64,000 bases of DNA from Microbacterium oleivorans (lineage in GTDB: Bacteria > Actinomycetota > Actinomycetes > Actinomycetales > Microbacteriaceae). The notes beneath the pieces are model-generated. The model searched no databases, was not told where the DNA came from, and saw nothing but the letters and a program-made list of their open reading frames with translations. Shown here in pieces: positions 1 to 7,676 of this stretch (positions are counted from its first letter, which is position 1; every line of letters starts with the position of its first letter). The stretch is from contig NZ_JAMBOV010000001.1 in the NCBI RefSeq assembly GCF_023715745.1, positions 930,001 through 994,000 of the forward strand. The letters run 5' to 3'. Made by a program: the position numbers and the translations under genes.

Positions 1-1032
1 ATGACCTCGACGACGACCACGCGCGCGACGCGCACCGCATCCGGCTTCCTGCGCTCCGTCGCGACGGCCCGCGAGAGCGGCATCGCCGTCGCCCTCATCG
101 TCGTCGTCATCGCGGCGACGACGGCCAACGGCAACTTCCTCTTCTCGCCGGACGGGTTCCGCGACCTGCTGCTCACCCCGTCGCTCCTGCTGCTCGTCGC
201 GGTGGGGCAGGCGATCGTCATCATCACCCGCAACGTCGATCTCTCGGTCGGGTCGACGGTCGGCCTCACGGCGTACCTCACCGGACGCCTGTTCATCGAC
301 ATCGACGGCGCCCCGGTCATCCTCGTCTTCGTGGCCGGCATCGTGCTGGGCGGCGTCCTCGGGGCCATCAACGGCCTGCTCGTGGCGTGGGCGAAGGTAC
401 CGGCGCTCGTGATCACGCTCGGCACGATGTACATCTATCGCGGCATCAACGTCGCGTGGGCGGGCAGCGACCGCATCAACGCCTCCGACCTCCCGAGGGA
501 GTTCCGGGGACTCGGCACGCAGCAACTCATCGGCATCCCCGTCCTCACGATCATCGCGGTCGTCGTCCTGATCGCGGGAGCCTGGTACCTCCGCAACATC
601 CGCGGAGGGCGGGAGTTCTACGCGATCGGGTCGGACCCGGCGGCAGCCCACCTCTACGGGCTGAAGGTCAACCGACGCATCATCTCGGCCTTCATCGTCT
701 CGGGCGCGCTCTCGGGCCTCGCCGGCGTCCTGTACGCCGCCCGGTACGGGACCGTCAGTTCGGCCGCCGGCTTCGGCTGGGAGCTCCAGGCCATCGGCGC
801 GGCGGTCATCGGCGGCGTCGCGATCTCGGGCGGGGTGGGGACCGTGTGGGGCGCTGCGATCGGCGCCTACCTGCTCCTGACCATCAACCGTGCGCTCCCG
901 ATCCTCGGCATCGACGACTTCTGGCAGCGCGCCGTCGTCGGTGTGCTCATCCTCGGCTCGATCGTGCTCGACCGCGTCCTCGCGGTCCGGCAGCATCGAC
1001 GGCTCATCGCACAACGGGAGGACGACCGATGA
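1..1032 (+). CDS. rhaP: Sugar (rhamnose-type) ABC transporter permease 1
   Basis: Integral membrane permease of a CUT2-type sugar importer, 343 residues if the ATG at base 1 is the start; upstream sequence is not visible, so an earlier start cannot be excluded. Many hydrophobic segments are present. The family signature DLSVGS lies near residue 82 and the cytoplasmic coupling loop AIGSDPAAAHLYGL near residue 206, where an ATPase would dock. Its stop overlaps the start of the next permease by four bases (ATGA), so the two are translationally coupled and probably form a heterodimer. Assignment to rhamnose comes from the binding protein two genes downstream; on its own this would be called a ribose/xylose-type permease. 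The matching ATPase gene is probably just outside the window. Confidence 0.85.
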   Translation: MTSTTTTRATRTASGFLRSVATARESGIAVALIVVVIAATTANGNFLFSPDGFRDLLLTPSLLLLVAVGQAIVIITRNVDLSVGSTVGLTAYLTGRLFIDIDGAPVILVFVAGIVLGGVLGAINGLLVAWAKVPALVITLGTMYIYRGINVAWAGSDRINASDLPREFRGLGTQQLIGIPVLTIIAVVVLIAGAWYLRNIRGGREFYAIGSDPAAAHLYGLKVNRRIISAFIVSGALSGLAGVLYAARYGTVSSAAGFGWELQAIGAAVIGGVAISGGVGTVWGAAIGAYLLLTINRALPILGIDDFWQRAVVGVLILGSIVLDRVLAVRQHRRLIAQREDDR

Positions 1033-2108
1033 CCGCGGTCACGACCGGCACCGCAACGGTGCGCACGTACCGAGACCACGCGCGGCCGTTGTGGCGCCGG
1101 CTGCTCCTGACGCGCGAGGCCGCGATCATCGGCATCCTGGTCCTGGTCATCGCGGTCGCCCTCGGGACCGTCCGCAACTTCGACAGCCCGCTGACGGTCA
1201 CCTACCTGCTGCGCGACATCGCGCCGATCCTCCTGATCGCGCTCCCGATGACCCTGATCATCATCACCGAGGAGATCGACCTCTCGGTGGCGAGCATCGT
1301 CGGTCTGTCGAGCGTCATGACCGGCATCCTGACCCAGGCCGGACTGCCCTTTCCGCTCGCCGCGGTCGTCGCGATCCTCGTCGGTACGGTGGCTGGGGCG
1401 GTGAACGGCTTCCTAATCACGGTCGTCGGGCTGCCCTCGCTCGCGGTCACCATCGGTACGCTCGCCCTCTTCCGCGGCATCGCCGTCGGTCTGCTCGGGA
1501 CGACGGCGATCACCGACTTCCCCGAGGAGTGGACGGACCTGGCGAAGGCGAACATCCCGGGCACACCCGTCCCGGCGATCATCGCGCCGTTCATCGTGCT
1601 CGCCATCGTCTTCGCGGTGCTGCTGCATTTCACGCCGTTCGGCCGTGCGCTCTACGCCATTGGTCTCAACAAAGAAGCCGCCCACTTCTCGGGCATCGAC
1701 GTCGCGCGCAGCAAGTTCACGCTCTTCGTCCTCTCGGGCGCGGTCTCCGGCTTCGCCGGCGTGTACTTCACGCTCCTCTACTCCAACGCCCGCGGCGACA
1801 ACGCCATGGGAATGGAGCTGCAGGTCATCGCCGCGGTTCTCCTCGGCGGCGTCTCGATCTTCGGCGGCCGCGGCGCCCTCCACGGGGTGATCGCGGGCGT
1901 CCTGCTCATCGGCACGCTCGGCAGCGCACTGCGCCTGGCCGGCGTGACGAGCGACATCATCAACGTCATCACGGGTGTGCTCCTCATCCTCTCCGTGGTG
2001 TCGGCAAGCTTCCTCGCCTGGCTGCACCGGAGTAGGGCTGCAGCGCTCGGGCGAAGGACGGGACGGCGCGGCGCGGACGACGGCGTCGCCGGAGGCCCAA
2101 CCCGGTAA
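1029..2108 (+). CDS. rhaQ: Sugar (rhamnose-type) ABC transporter permease 2
   Basis: Second membrane subunit of the same importer, 359 residues. The ATG at 1029 overlaps the previous stop by four bases. Hydrophobic segments alternate with short loops. EEIDLSVASIVGL near residue 81 matches the CUT2 permease signature, and the coupling loop ALYAIGLNKEAAHFSGID lies near residue 206. After the last membrane segment there is a short basic tail rich in Arg and Gly. It is followed by the binding-protein gene 38 bases downstream. Two different permeases in tandem fit the RhaP/RhaQ arrangement rather than the single homodimeric permease of ribose systems. Confidence 0.85.
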   Translation: MTAVTTGTATVRTYRDHARPLWRRLLLTREAAIIGILVLVIAVALGTVRNFDSPLTVTYLLRDIAPILLIALPMTLIIITEEIDLSVASIVGLSSVMTGILTQAGLPFPLAAVVAILVGTVAGAVNGFLITVVGLPSLAVTIGTLALFRGIAVGLLGTTAITDFPEEWTDLAKANIPGTPVPAIIAPFIVLAIVFAVLLHFTPFGRALYAIGLNKEAAHFSGIDVARSKFTLFVLSGAVSGFAGVYFTLLYSNARGDNAMGMELQVIAAVLLGGVSIFGGRGALHGVIAGVLLIGTLGSALRLAGVTSDIINVITGVLLILSVVSASFLAWLHRSRAAALGRRTGRRGADDGVAGGPTR

Positions 2109-2146
2109 CACCCACCGCGACACCCATCGCACCACGGAAGGAAACA

Positions 2147-3193
2147 ATGATGTTCGGATTCACGCGCACCCGCCGCGCAGGCGCCGTCGCCGCGCTGGCC
2201 TTGGGAGCAACGCTGGTGATCGCCGGCTGCAGCGCCGGCGGCGGCAACACCGGCGGCAACGGGGGAGGTGGCGAAGGCGGCGACGTCTCGATCACGATGC
2301 TGCCGAAGAACCTCGGCAACCCCTACTTCGACACCTCGACCTCGGGAGCCGAGGCCGCCGCCGACGAACTCGAGGCCTCGTTTGAGGAGGTCGGCCCGTC
2401 GGAGGCCAGCCCGACCTCCCAGGTGCAGTACATCCAGACCGCGGCGCAGCAGGGGGCAAGCGCCCTGATCGTGTCGGCGAACGACCCCGAGGCCATCTGC
2501 GACGCCTTGGACGAAGCGCGGTCGGCCGACGTCAAGGTCGTGACGTTCGACTCGGACACGAACCCGGAGTGCCGCGACCTGTTCATCAACCAGGCGACGT
2601 CGGAAGGTATCGCGAAGGTCCAGGTGGACCTCATCGCCGAGCAGATCGGTGACGCCGGGCAGATCGCCGTGCTGTCGGCATCCGCCAACGCCACCAACCA
2701 GAACGCCTGGATCGAGCTGATGAAGTCCGAGCTCGAAGCCAGTCACCCCGACATCGAGCTCGTCGACGTCGTCTACGGCGACGACGACGACCAGACCTCG
2801 TTCGACCGCACCGCAGCGCTGCTGCAGACCTACCCGGAGCTGAAGGGTATCGTCTCGCCGACCACGGTCGGCATCGCCGCGGCCGCCCGCTACCTGTCGG
2901 ACTCGGAGTACAAGGGCAAGGTCGCGCTGACCGGCCTCGGCACCCCGAACCAGATGCGCGAGTACGTCGAGGATGGCACCGTGACCGCGTTCGCCCTGTG
3001 GAACCCCGCGGACCTCGGCTACCTCGCCGCCTACGCCGCCGATGCGCTCGCGAAGGGCGACATCGCGGGAGAAGCGGGCGACACCTTCGAGGCGGGCAAG
3101 CTCGGCGAGTTCACCGTGGAGGACGGTGCCACCGTTCTGCTCGGAGACCCGTTCGTCTTCACCGCGGACAACATCGGCGACTTCGACTTCTGA
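2147..3193 (+). CDS. rhaS: Rhamnose ABC transporter substrate-binding lipoprotein
   Basis: Extracytoplasmic sugar-binding protein, 348 residues, anchored by a lipid. The N-terminus has a short basic stretch, a hydrophobic core and the lipobox VIAGC (Cys28). The mature part is a type I periplasmic-binding fold. PKNLGNPYFDT just after the lipoprotein linker and the later TGLGTPNQM segment are typical of RhaS-type rhamnose binders rather than ribose binders. Two ATGs lie side by side (2147 and 2150); GGAAGG at 2136-2141 is well placed for the first. It is the last gene of the operon and is followed by a strong hairpin terminator. Specificity is inferred from sequence flavour only. Confidence 0.82.
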   Translation: MMFGFTRTRRAGAVAALALGATLVIAGCSAGGGNTGGNGGGGEGGDVSITMLPKNLGNPYFDTSTSGAEAAADELEASFEEVGPSEASPTSQVQYIQTAAQQGASALIVSANDPEAICDALDEARSADVKVVTFDSDTNPECRDLFINQATSEGIAKVQVDLIAEQIGDAGQIAVLSASANATNQNAWIELMKSELEASHPDIELVDVVYGDDDDQTSFDRTAALLQTYPELKGIVSPTTVGIAAAARYLSDSEYKGKVALTGLGTPNQMREYVEDGTVTAFALWNPADLGYLAAYAADALAKGDIAGEAGDTFEAGKLGEFTVEDGATVLLGDPFVFTADNIGDFDF

Positions 3194-3202
3194 GTCGGCG
3201 AT

Positions 3203-3238
3203 CAACGGGGGGTCCTGCTCGCGCAGGGCCCCCCGTTG
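3203..3238 (+). terminator. Rho-independent-like hairpin after rhaS
   Basis: Fourteen-base arms (3203-3216 and 3225-3238) with one mismatch and an eight-base loop, beginning CAACGGGGGG and ending CCCCCCGTTG. There is no real T tract, as is usual in high-GC actinobacteria. It lies between the end of rhaS and the convergent tetR gene and could serve both. Confidence 0.8.
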
Positions 3239-3266
3239 TCGCCCGGGCGTCGACCGGGGGAGCGCC

Positions 3267-3830
3267 TCAGCCCGCGAGCAACGCCCCCGCGAGATCCTTC
3301 GCGCGATCGAGGCGGTGCGAGTCGCCGTCCAGCCGCTGATGCGCGATCGCGCCCTCCACGAGCAGGAAGACGTGTTCGGCGACGTCCGGCGCGGGCCTCC
3401 CAAAGTCGGATGCCACGAGCTCGCCAATCCGGTGGGCGACGCGGGCCTTGTGCGAGCGGATCACCTCCCAGCCCGGGTGCCCGGGCGGCAACTCCGCCGC
3501 GGCGTTGAGGAACGCGCATCCCTGTCCTGACGGATCGGCATCCTCGGCATACGCGTCGAACACGGTGAGGGTGCGCAGAGCGGATGCCGAGGCGATCCGC
3601 TCCTCCCAGCGCGCCCACCACGCGGTGTCACGGCGCTGCAGGTATGCGACGACGAGGGCGTCCTTCGACCCGAACCGGTCGTACAGCGTGCGCTTCGTGA
3701 CGCCGGACTCGTCGGTGATGGTGTCGACGCCGACCGACGCGATCCCGCGCGCGTAGAAGAGCCGCGTCGCGGCATCCAGGATCTTGGTTGCTCCGGGCGT
3801 CAGGGGGGCCGGTTCCGACGCACTGATCAT
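3267..3830 (-). CDS. TetR/AcrR family transcriptional regulator
   Basis: DNA-binding repressor of 187 residues. The N-terminal helix-turn-helix spans roughly residues 15-60 (ILDAATRLFYARGI, then SGVTKRTLYDRFGSKDAL); the rest is the variable ligand-binding domain. It is divergent from an MFS exporter with only about 40 bases between the starts. The ATG sits six bases after TAGCCT (3837-3842), so the mRNA is probably leaderless. A perfect 22-bp palindrome overlaps that -10 box and lies between it and the MFS start. The simplest reading is a local repressor controlling itself and the exporter, released by the exporter's substrate. The ligand is unknown. Confidence 0.88.
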   Translation of the reverse strand: MISASEPAPLTPGATKILDAATRLFYARGIASVGVDTITDESGVTKRTLYDRFGSKDALVVAYLQRRDTAWWARWEERIASASALRTLTVFDAYAEDADPSGQGCAFLNAAAELPPGHPGWEVIRSHKARVAHRIGELVASDFGRPAPDVAEHVFLLVEGAIAHQRLDGDSHRLDRAKDLAGALLAG

Positions 3831-3835
3831 GCGCC

Positions 3836-3842
3836 TAGGCTA
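3836..3842. promoter_or_regulatory. Back-to-back -10 boxes for tetR and MFS
   Basis: TAGGCT (plus, 3836-3841) and TAGCCT (minus, 3837-3842) overlap almost completely. The minus box lies six bases before the tetR ATG. The plus box would start transcription near 3848, inside the operator. Confidence 0.55.
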
Positions 3843-3862
3843 CTTCACAGATCTGTGAAGTA
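3841..3862. promoter_or_regulatory. Perfect 22-bp palindromic TetR operator
   Basis: The half-site TACTTCACAGA is followed directly by its exact reverse complement. It overlaps the tetR -10 box and lies immediately downstream of the MFS -10 box, ending ten bases before the MFS start. Position, length and symmetry fit a TetR-family dimer site controlling both genes. Confidence 0.82.
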
Positions 3863-3871
3863 AGGATGCCT

Positions 3872-5035
3872 ATGAGTGACGCCACGATGACGGCCCGGCG
3901 GACGGTGGCGTTGTCGGCGGCCGGCATCTCGCTCATCGCCGTTTGCTACGGACTCGCCCGATTCGCCTATGGGCTGTTCGTCCCGGCTTTCCGGTCCACC
4001 TTCGAGCTCGACGGCGCCACCATCGGAGCGATCGCCGCGATGAGCTACGTCGCCTACGGCGCCGGCATCCTCTACGCGACCGTCGCGACACCTCGTCTGG
4101 GCGCGCGGTTCGTCTCCGTCTCGGCGGGCGGGCTCGGCGCCATCGGCTGCGCCCTCATCGCCGCGGCGCCGACCCCCGGCATCCTCGCCCTCGGTGTCGC
4201 GGTCGCCGGGTCCAGCACCGGCGTGGCCTCACCGCCCCTCGCGCAGGTCGTCGCCCGGCGGGTCCGCGAGCAGCGCCGCGACCGCGTCCAGACGATCATC
4301 AACGCCGGCACGGGCCTGGGAGTGCTCGTCTCGGGACCTGTCGCCCTCCTCGCGGGCGACCAGTGGCGTCTCGCGTGGGCGGCATTCGCGGTGCTGTGCG
4401 CCGCCACCGCGGTGTGGGTCGGCGCGGTCGTCCCGTCGGCTGCGGACGCCGGGAAGCGTGAACCGCGAGCCCGACCGCGGGTTCCGGCCGGAGCGACCCC
4501 GATGGTGTCGGCCGCCGTCGTCGTCGGCCTCGGCACCGGGGCGGTATGGACCTTCGGGCAGGACCTCCTGCAGGGCACGGGCGGGCAGAGCGCCCAAGCC
4601 GCGGCCGTGGTGTGGATCGTCCTCGGCGCCTGCGGGCTCGGCGGCGCCCTCGCGGGAGGAGTGATCGGGCGGGCCGGCATCGTCCTGACCTGGCGGATGC
4701 TGGTGGTCGCGGCATCCGCTGCGACAGCGGTGCTCGCGTTCGCGCCGTCGTCCTTCCTGATCGCGGCATTCGGGAGCGGCGTCTTCGGCGCGGTCTACAT
4801 CGCGGTCACGGGGGTGCTGCTCGTGTGGAGCACGCGGATCTTCGTCGAGAGCCCCGCCACGGGCGTCGGCGCCGCCTTCCTCGCGCTCGCCCTCGGTCAG
4901 GCCCTCGGCTCGCCGTTGATCGGATGGGTCGCCGACCTCGCAGACCTGCGCGTGGCGATCGCCGTCGCCGCCGGTCTCGGCCTGGGAGCGCTCGTGTTCA
5001 CCCCGCCCCGCCCCGCCCCGCGACGTTCGGAGTGA
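3872..5035 (+). CDS. MFS transporter, YbfB/YjiJ type
   Basis: Twelve-helix major facilitator of 387 residues. CYGLARFAYGLFVP near the N-terminus is characteristic of YbfB/YjiJ-type MFS proteins. Two in-frame ATGs exist (3866 and 3872). AAGG at 3862-3865 sits right against the first but six bases before the second, so 3872 is chosen. It is divergent from tetR and controlled by the shared operator, which suggests inducible export of a toxic compound. The substrate cannot be read from sequence. Directly after the stop lies a long imperfect hairpin repeat (5040-5115). Confidence 0.82.
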   Translation: MSDATMTARRTVALSAAGISLIAVCYGLARFAYGLFVPAFRSTFELDGATIGAIAAMSYVAYGAGILYATVATPRLGARFVSVSAGGLGAIGCALIAAAPTPGILALGVAVAGSSTGVASPPLAQVVARRVREQRRDRVQTIINAGTGLGVLVSGPVALLAGDQWRLAWAAFAVLCAATAVWVGAVVPSAADAGKREPRARPRVPAGATPMVSAAVVVGLGTGAVWTFGQDLLQGTGGQSAQAAAVVWIVLGACGLGGALAGGVIGRAGIVLTWRMLVVAASAATAVLAFAPSSFLIAAFGSGVFGAVYIAVTGVLLVWSTRIFVESPATGVGAAFLALALGQALGSPLIGWVADLADLRVAIAVAAGLGLGALVFTPPRPAPRRSE

Positions 5036-5039
5036 GCGC

Positions 5040-5115
5040 GGATGCAAGGGATTCGAGGCGACACGCCGTCGAGCCCAGACTCGAAGCGGCGTGTCGCGCC
5101 GGATCCGTTGCATCC
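5040..5115. repeat. Intergenic hairpin repeat, copy A
   Basis: Two 29-base arms (5040-5068 and 5087-5115) are inverted copies with four mismatches. They begin GGATGCAAGGGAT and end GTTGCATCC. The loop holds an inner TCGAG/CTCGA stem. A second copy with the same arm sequence is at 22542-22616. It lies between the convergent MFS and acidic-protein genes, so it may also terminate transcription. Confidence 0.75.
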
Positions 5116-5124
5116 GCGACCGGG

Positions 5125-5382
5125 TCAGAGGTCTTCGGGCGACAGGTCGCCCTCGCCGTCCTCGCCCATCTCGACGATCACCGGATCCTCCCCCTGAGAC
5201 TCCGGCTGGATGTCGCTCGCGGCATATGTCTCTTCAGGATCCTCGGCGGGGGCGTCGTCGAGCGGGACGCCCTCGAACTCCGCGTCCGCTGCGGCGGTGT
5301 CGCCGACGGTCGTGTCACCGAGCGGCGCGTCGTCCGGATCGAGGCGGATGCCGTCGTTGTCGCTGGTCTCGGGAGTGCTCAT
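5125..5382 (-). CDS. Small acidic hypothetical protein
   Basis: An 85-residue protein with no family I can name. By hand count 28 residues are Asp or Glu, against one Arg, no Lys, no Cys and no Trp; Pro, Ala and Gly make up much of the rest. No signal peptide or membrane segment is visible, and the chain is probably disordered. The start is well supported: GGAAGGA lies seven bases before the ATG. The gene is isolated between the hairpin repeat and a divergent phosphodiesterase. Similar short acidic proteins are common as unannotated ORFs in this family. Function unknown. Confidence 0.72.
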   Translation of the reverse strand: MSTPETSDNDGIRLDPDDAPLGDTTVGDTAAADAEFEGVPLDDAPAEDPEETYAASDIQPESQGEDPVIVEMGEDGEGDLSPEDL

Positions 5383-5488
5383 GTCGCGGTCCTTCCGTCA
5401 CAGATCCCGGCACGGTCGCGCCGGACCCTCCACCTTGCGCCCAGCCGGTGCCCGTTCGCACGGGCTGTCGCTCGCTGCGCGCCTCGGC

Positions 5489-5494
5489 TACCCT
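5489..5494 (+). promoter_or_regulatory. -10 box of leaderless phosphodiesterase gene
   Basis: TACCCT, then six bases, then the ATG at 5501. There is no ribosome binding site, so transcription and translation probably begin together. Confidence 0.55.
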
Positions 5495-5500
5495 GCCGCG

Positions 5501-5995
5501 ATGACCACGCGGCTGCTCCTGATCTCCGACACGCACATCCCCGGTCGTGTCCGGCGCCTTCCCGACGTCGTGCTTCGCGCAGCGGATGCCGCCGACCTCA
5601 CCGTCCACGCGGGGGACTGGGTCGCGGCATCCGTCCTCGACGAACTGGCGACGCACGGCGACGTCCTCGGCGTGTACGGCAACAACGACGGCGAGGATCT
5701 GCGCGCCGTCCTGCCGGAGATCGCGCGTCGAGAGATCGAGGGCGTCCGCATCGCCGTCGTGCATGAGACCGGCCAGAAGCAGCGCCGCGAGGAGCGGATG
5801 GACGCCGCATTCCCGGATGCCGACCTGCTCGTCTTCGGTCACAGCCACATCCCGTGGGACACGGCGACGCCGCGCGGCATGCGCCTGCTGAATCCGGGCT
5901 CGCCCACCGATCGCCGGCGTCAGCCGGAGCACACGTTCATGACGGTCGAGCTGTCGGACGGCGGCATCCGTTCTGTCCGACTGCACAGCATCTGA
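5501..5995 (+). CDS. YfcE/MJ0936-family metallophosphoesterase
   Basis: Cytoplasmic two-metal phosphodiesterase of 164 residues, usual for the YfcE/MJ0936 family. All metal-ligand motifs are visible in order: DTH (Asp10, His12), GD ending at Asp39, GNND (Asn62, Asp63) and GHSH near residue 112. The ATG at 5501 is chosen because the homologous fold begins with this strand and a -10-like TACCCT lies six bases upstream; the frame stays open much further upstream but without family resemblance. The natural substrate of such enzymes is mostly unknown. It is a single gene. Confidence 0.85.
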   Translation: MTTRLLLISDTHIPGRVRRLPDVVLRAADAADLTVHAGDWVAASVLDELATHGDVLGVYGNNDGEDLRAVLPEIARREIEGVRIAVVHETGQKQRREERMDAAFPDADLLVFGHSHIPWDTATPRGMRLLNPGSPTDRRRQPEHTFMTVELSDGGIRSVRLHSI

Positions 5996-6021
5996 CGGCT
6001 TGCCCTTCGCGTTCCGAGGAG

Positions 6022-6027
6022 TACTAT
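6022..6027 (+). promoter_or_regulatory. Probable -10 box for DHA2 transporter gene
   Basis: TACTAT about 36 bases before the ATG at 6063, in a locally AT-richer stretch. GAGGTA at 6051-6056 supplies the ribosome binding site. Confidence 0.45.
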
Positions 6028-6062
6028 CGCTGTCGAATTGCTAGAAAAGCGAGGTAAATCTC

Positions 6063-7676
6063 ATGGCGAAGGATTCCCGGCGGTGGTTCGGTCTCGTCTT
6101 CATCAGCGTCGCGGTCTCGCTCATCATCGTCGACTCGACGATCGTCAACGTCGCCGTGCCCTCGATCGTTGAGGAGCTGAAGATCAGCTCGACCGAGGTG
6201 CAGTGGGTGCAGGAGGTCTACACCCTGGTGTTCGCGTCGTTCCTGCTCCTGTTCGGCGCCTTCGCGGACCGTTTCGGTCGGCGGCGCATCATGCTGCTCG
6301 GCGTCTCGATCTTCGCCGCCTCGTCGGTGCTGGCGAGCTTCGCCCCCACCGGCGAGCTGCTGATCCTCGCCCGCTTCGTGCAGGGAATCGGTGGTGCGAT
6401 GATCCTGCCGACGACCCTCTCGCTCATCAACTCGACCTTCCGAGGGCGCGAACGCGGCATCGCCTTCGCGGTGTGGGGCTCCACGATCGGCGGCATGGCC
6501 GCGCTCGGGCCGCTCCTCGGCGGCTGGCTGACGACCGCGTTCTCCTGGCGGTGGGCGTTCGGCATCAACGTGCCGCTCGGGATCATCATCGTGATCGGCG
6601 TCCTGCTGACCGTCGCGGAGTCGCGTGAGGCGCGGAAGCGATCCATCGACGGCGTCGGCGCCCTGTTGTCGGTGGTCCTGTTCGGGTCGCTCGTGTTCGG
6701 TCTCATCGAGGGGCGCACCTTCGGGTGGTGGACGGCCGAGGACGGTCTGACGATCGGCGGCTGGGAATGGCCGCTGCCCGTCTCGCCCATCCCGTTCGCC
6801 TTCGCGATCACACTCATCGCGCTCGTGCTGTTCGTTTGGTGGGGCCTCCGCCGCGGCCGCCGCGGACAGGACCCGTTGATCGACTTCTCGCTCCTCAGCA
6901 TCTCGTCGTTCCGCAACGGCAACATCGCCGCCCTCGTCGTGTCGCTCGGTGAGTTCGGCCTCATCCTCGCGCTGCCCCTCTGGCTGCAGTTCGTCCTCGG
7001 CTTCGACGCGCTGCAGGTCGGGTTCCTGCTCCTCGCCCTCGCCGGCGGATCATTCGTCGCGAGCGGTGCCGCGGGAGCGTTCAGCGGCAAGGTGCCCGCG
7101 GTCGTCGTGGTGCGCGTCGGCATCCTGGCCGAGATCATCGGCATCGCCTGGGCGGGGTTCATCATCGGACCGGATGCTGCCTGGGGCTGGCTCATCCCCG
7201 CGCTCGCCGTCTACGGGTTCGGCGTCGGCCTCGCGACCGCACAGCTCACGGGCGTCATCCTGCAGGACGTCCCGGTCGAGAAGTCCGGCCAGGGCTCGGG
7301 CATGCAGTCCACCGCCCGACAGGTCGGCTCAGCGCTCGGCGTCGCCATCCTCGGCACCGTCCTGTTCACGACGACCGGCGGCGTGCTCGCGTCTTCGCTG
7401 GACGATGCCGGTGTGCCCGCCGCGCAGGCCGATGCGGTCGTCTCGGCCGTCGTCGACTCGGCAGGTGCGGCGATCGCGGGGCTCGACGCCGACCCGTCTC
7501 AGGCGCAAGTGGCGGATGCCGCGCGTACGGCGTTCTCGGACGGCACCCGGGCCTCGGCGTTGACCGCCGCAGGCTTCCTCGTCGTCGGCCTCGGTGCCAC
7601 GTTCGCCCTCGGCTCGGCGCGCAGGCCCGAGGAGTCTCAGGAGTCGCGGCCGGCGGAGCGCGTCCAGGGGTCGTAG
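6063..7676 (+). CDS. DHA2-family MFS drug efflux transporter
   Basis: Fourteen-helix proton antiporter of the EmrB/QacA group, 537 residues. MFS motif A (GAFADRFGRRRI) is near residue 64 and motif C (GSTIGGMAALGPLLGG) near residue 140. The first helix carries the DSTIVNVAVPSI signature of this family. RBS GAGGTA is seven bases before the ATG. The stop lies 40 bases inside the end of the convergent ligD-like gene, so the two coding regions overlap tail to tail. No regulator is adjacent. The substrate is probably a hydrophobic or cationic compound, but this is family-level inference. Confidence 0.85.
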   Translation: MAKDSRRWFGLVFISVAVSLIIVDSTIVNVAVPSIVEELKISSTEVQWVQEVYTLVFASFLLLFGAFADRFGRRRIMLLGVSIFAASSVLASFAPTGELLILARFVQGIGGAMILPTTLSLINSTFRGRERGIAFAVWGSTIGGMAALGPLLGGWLTTAFSWRWAFGINVPLGIIIVIGVLLTVAESREARKRSIDGVGALLSVVLFGSLVFGLIEGRTFGWWTAEDGLTIGGWEWPLPVSPIPFAFAITLIALVLFVWWGLRRGRRGQDPLIDFSLLSISSFRNGNIAALVVSLGEFGLILALPLWLQFVLGFDALQVGFLLLALAGGSFVASGAAGAFSGKVPAVVVVRVGILAEIIGIAWAGFIIGPDAAWGWLIPALAVYGFGVGLATAQLTGVILQDVPVEKSGQGSGMQSTARQVGSALGVAILGTVLFTTTGGVLASSLDDAGVPAAQADAVVSAVVDSAGAAIAGLDADPSQAQVADAARTAFSDGTRASALTAAGFLVVGLGATFALGSARRPEESQESRPAERVQGS

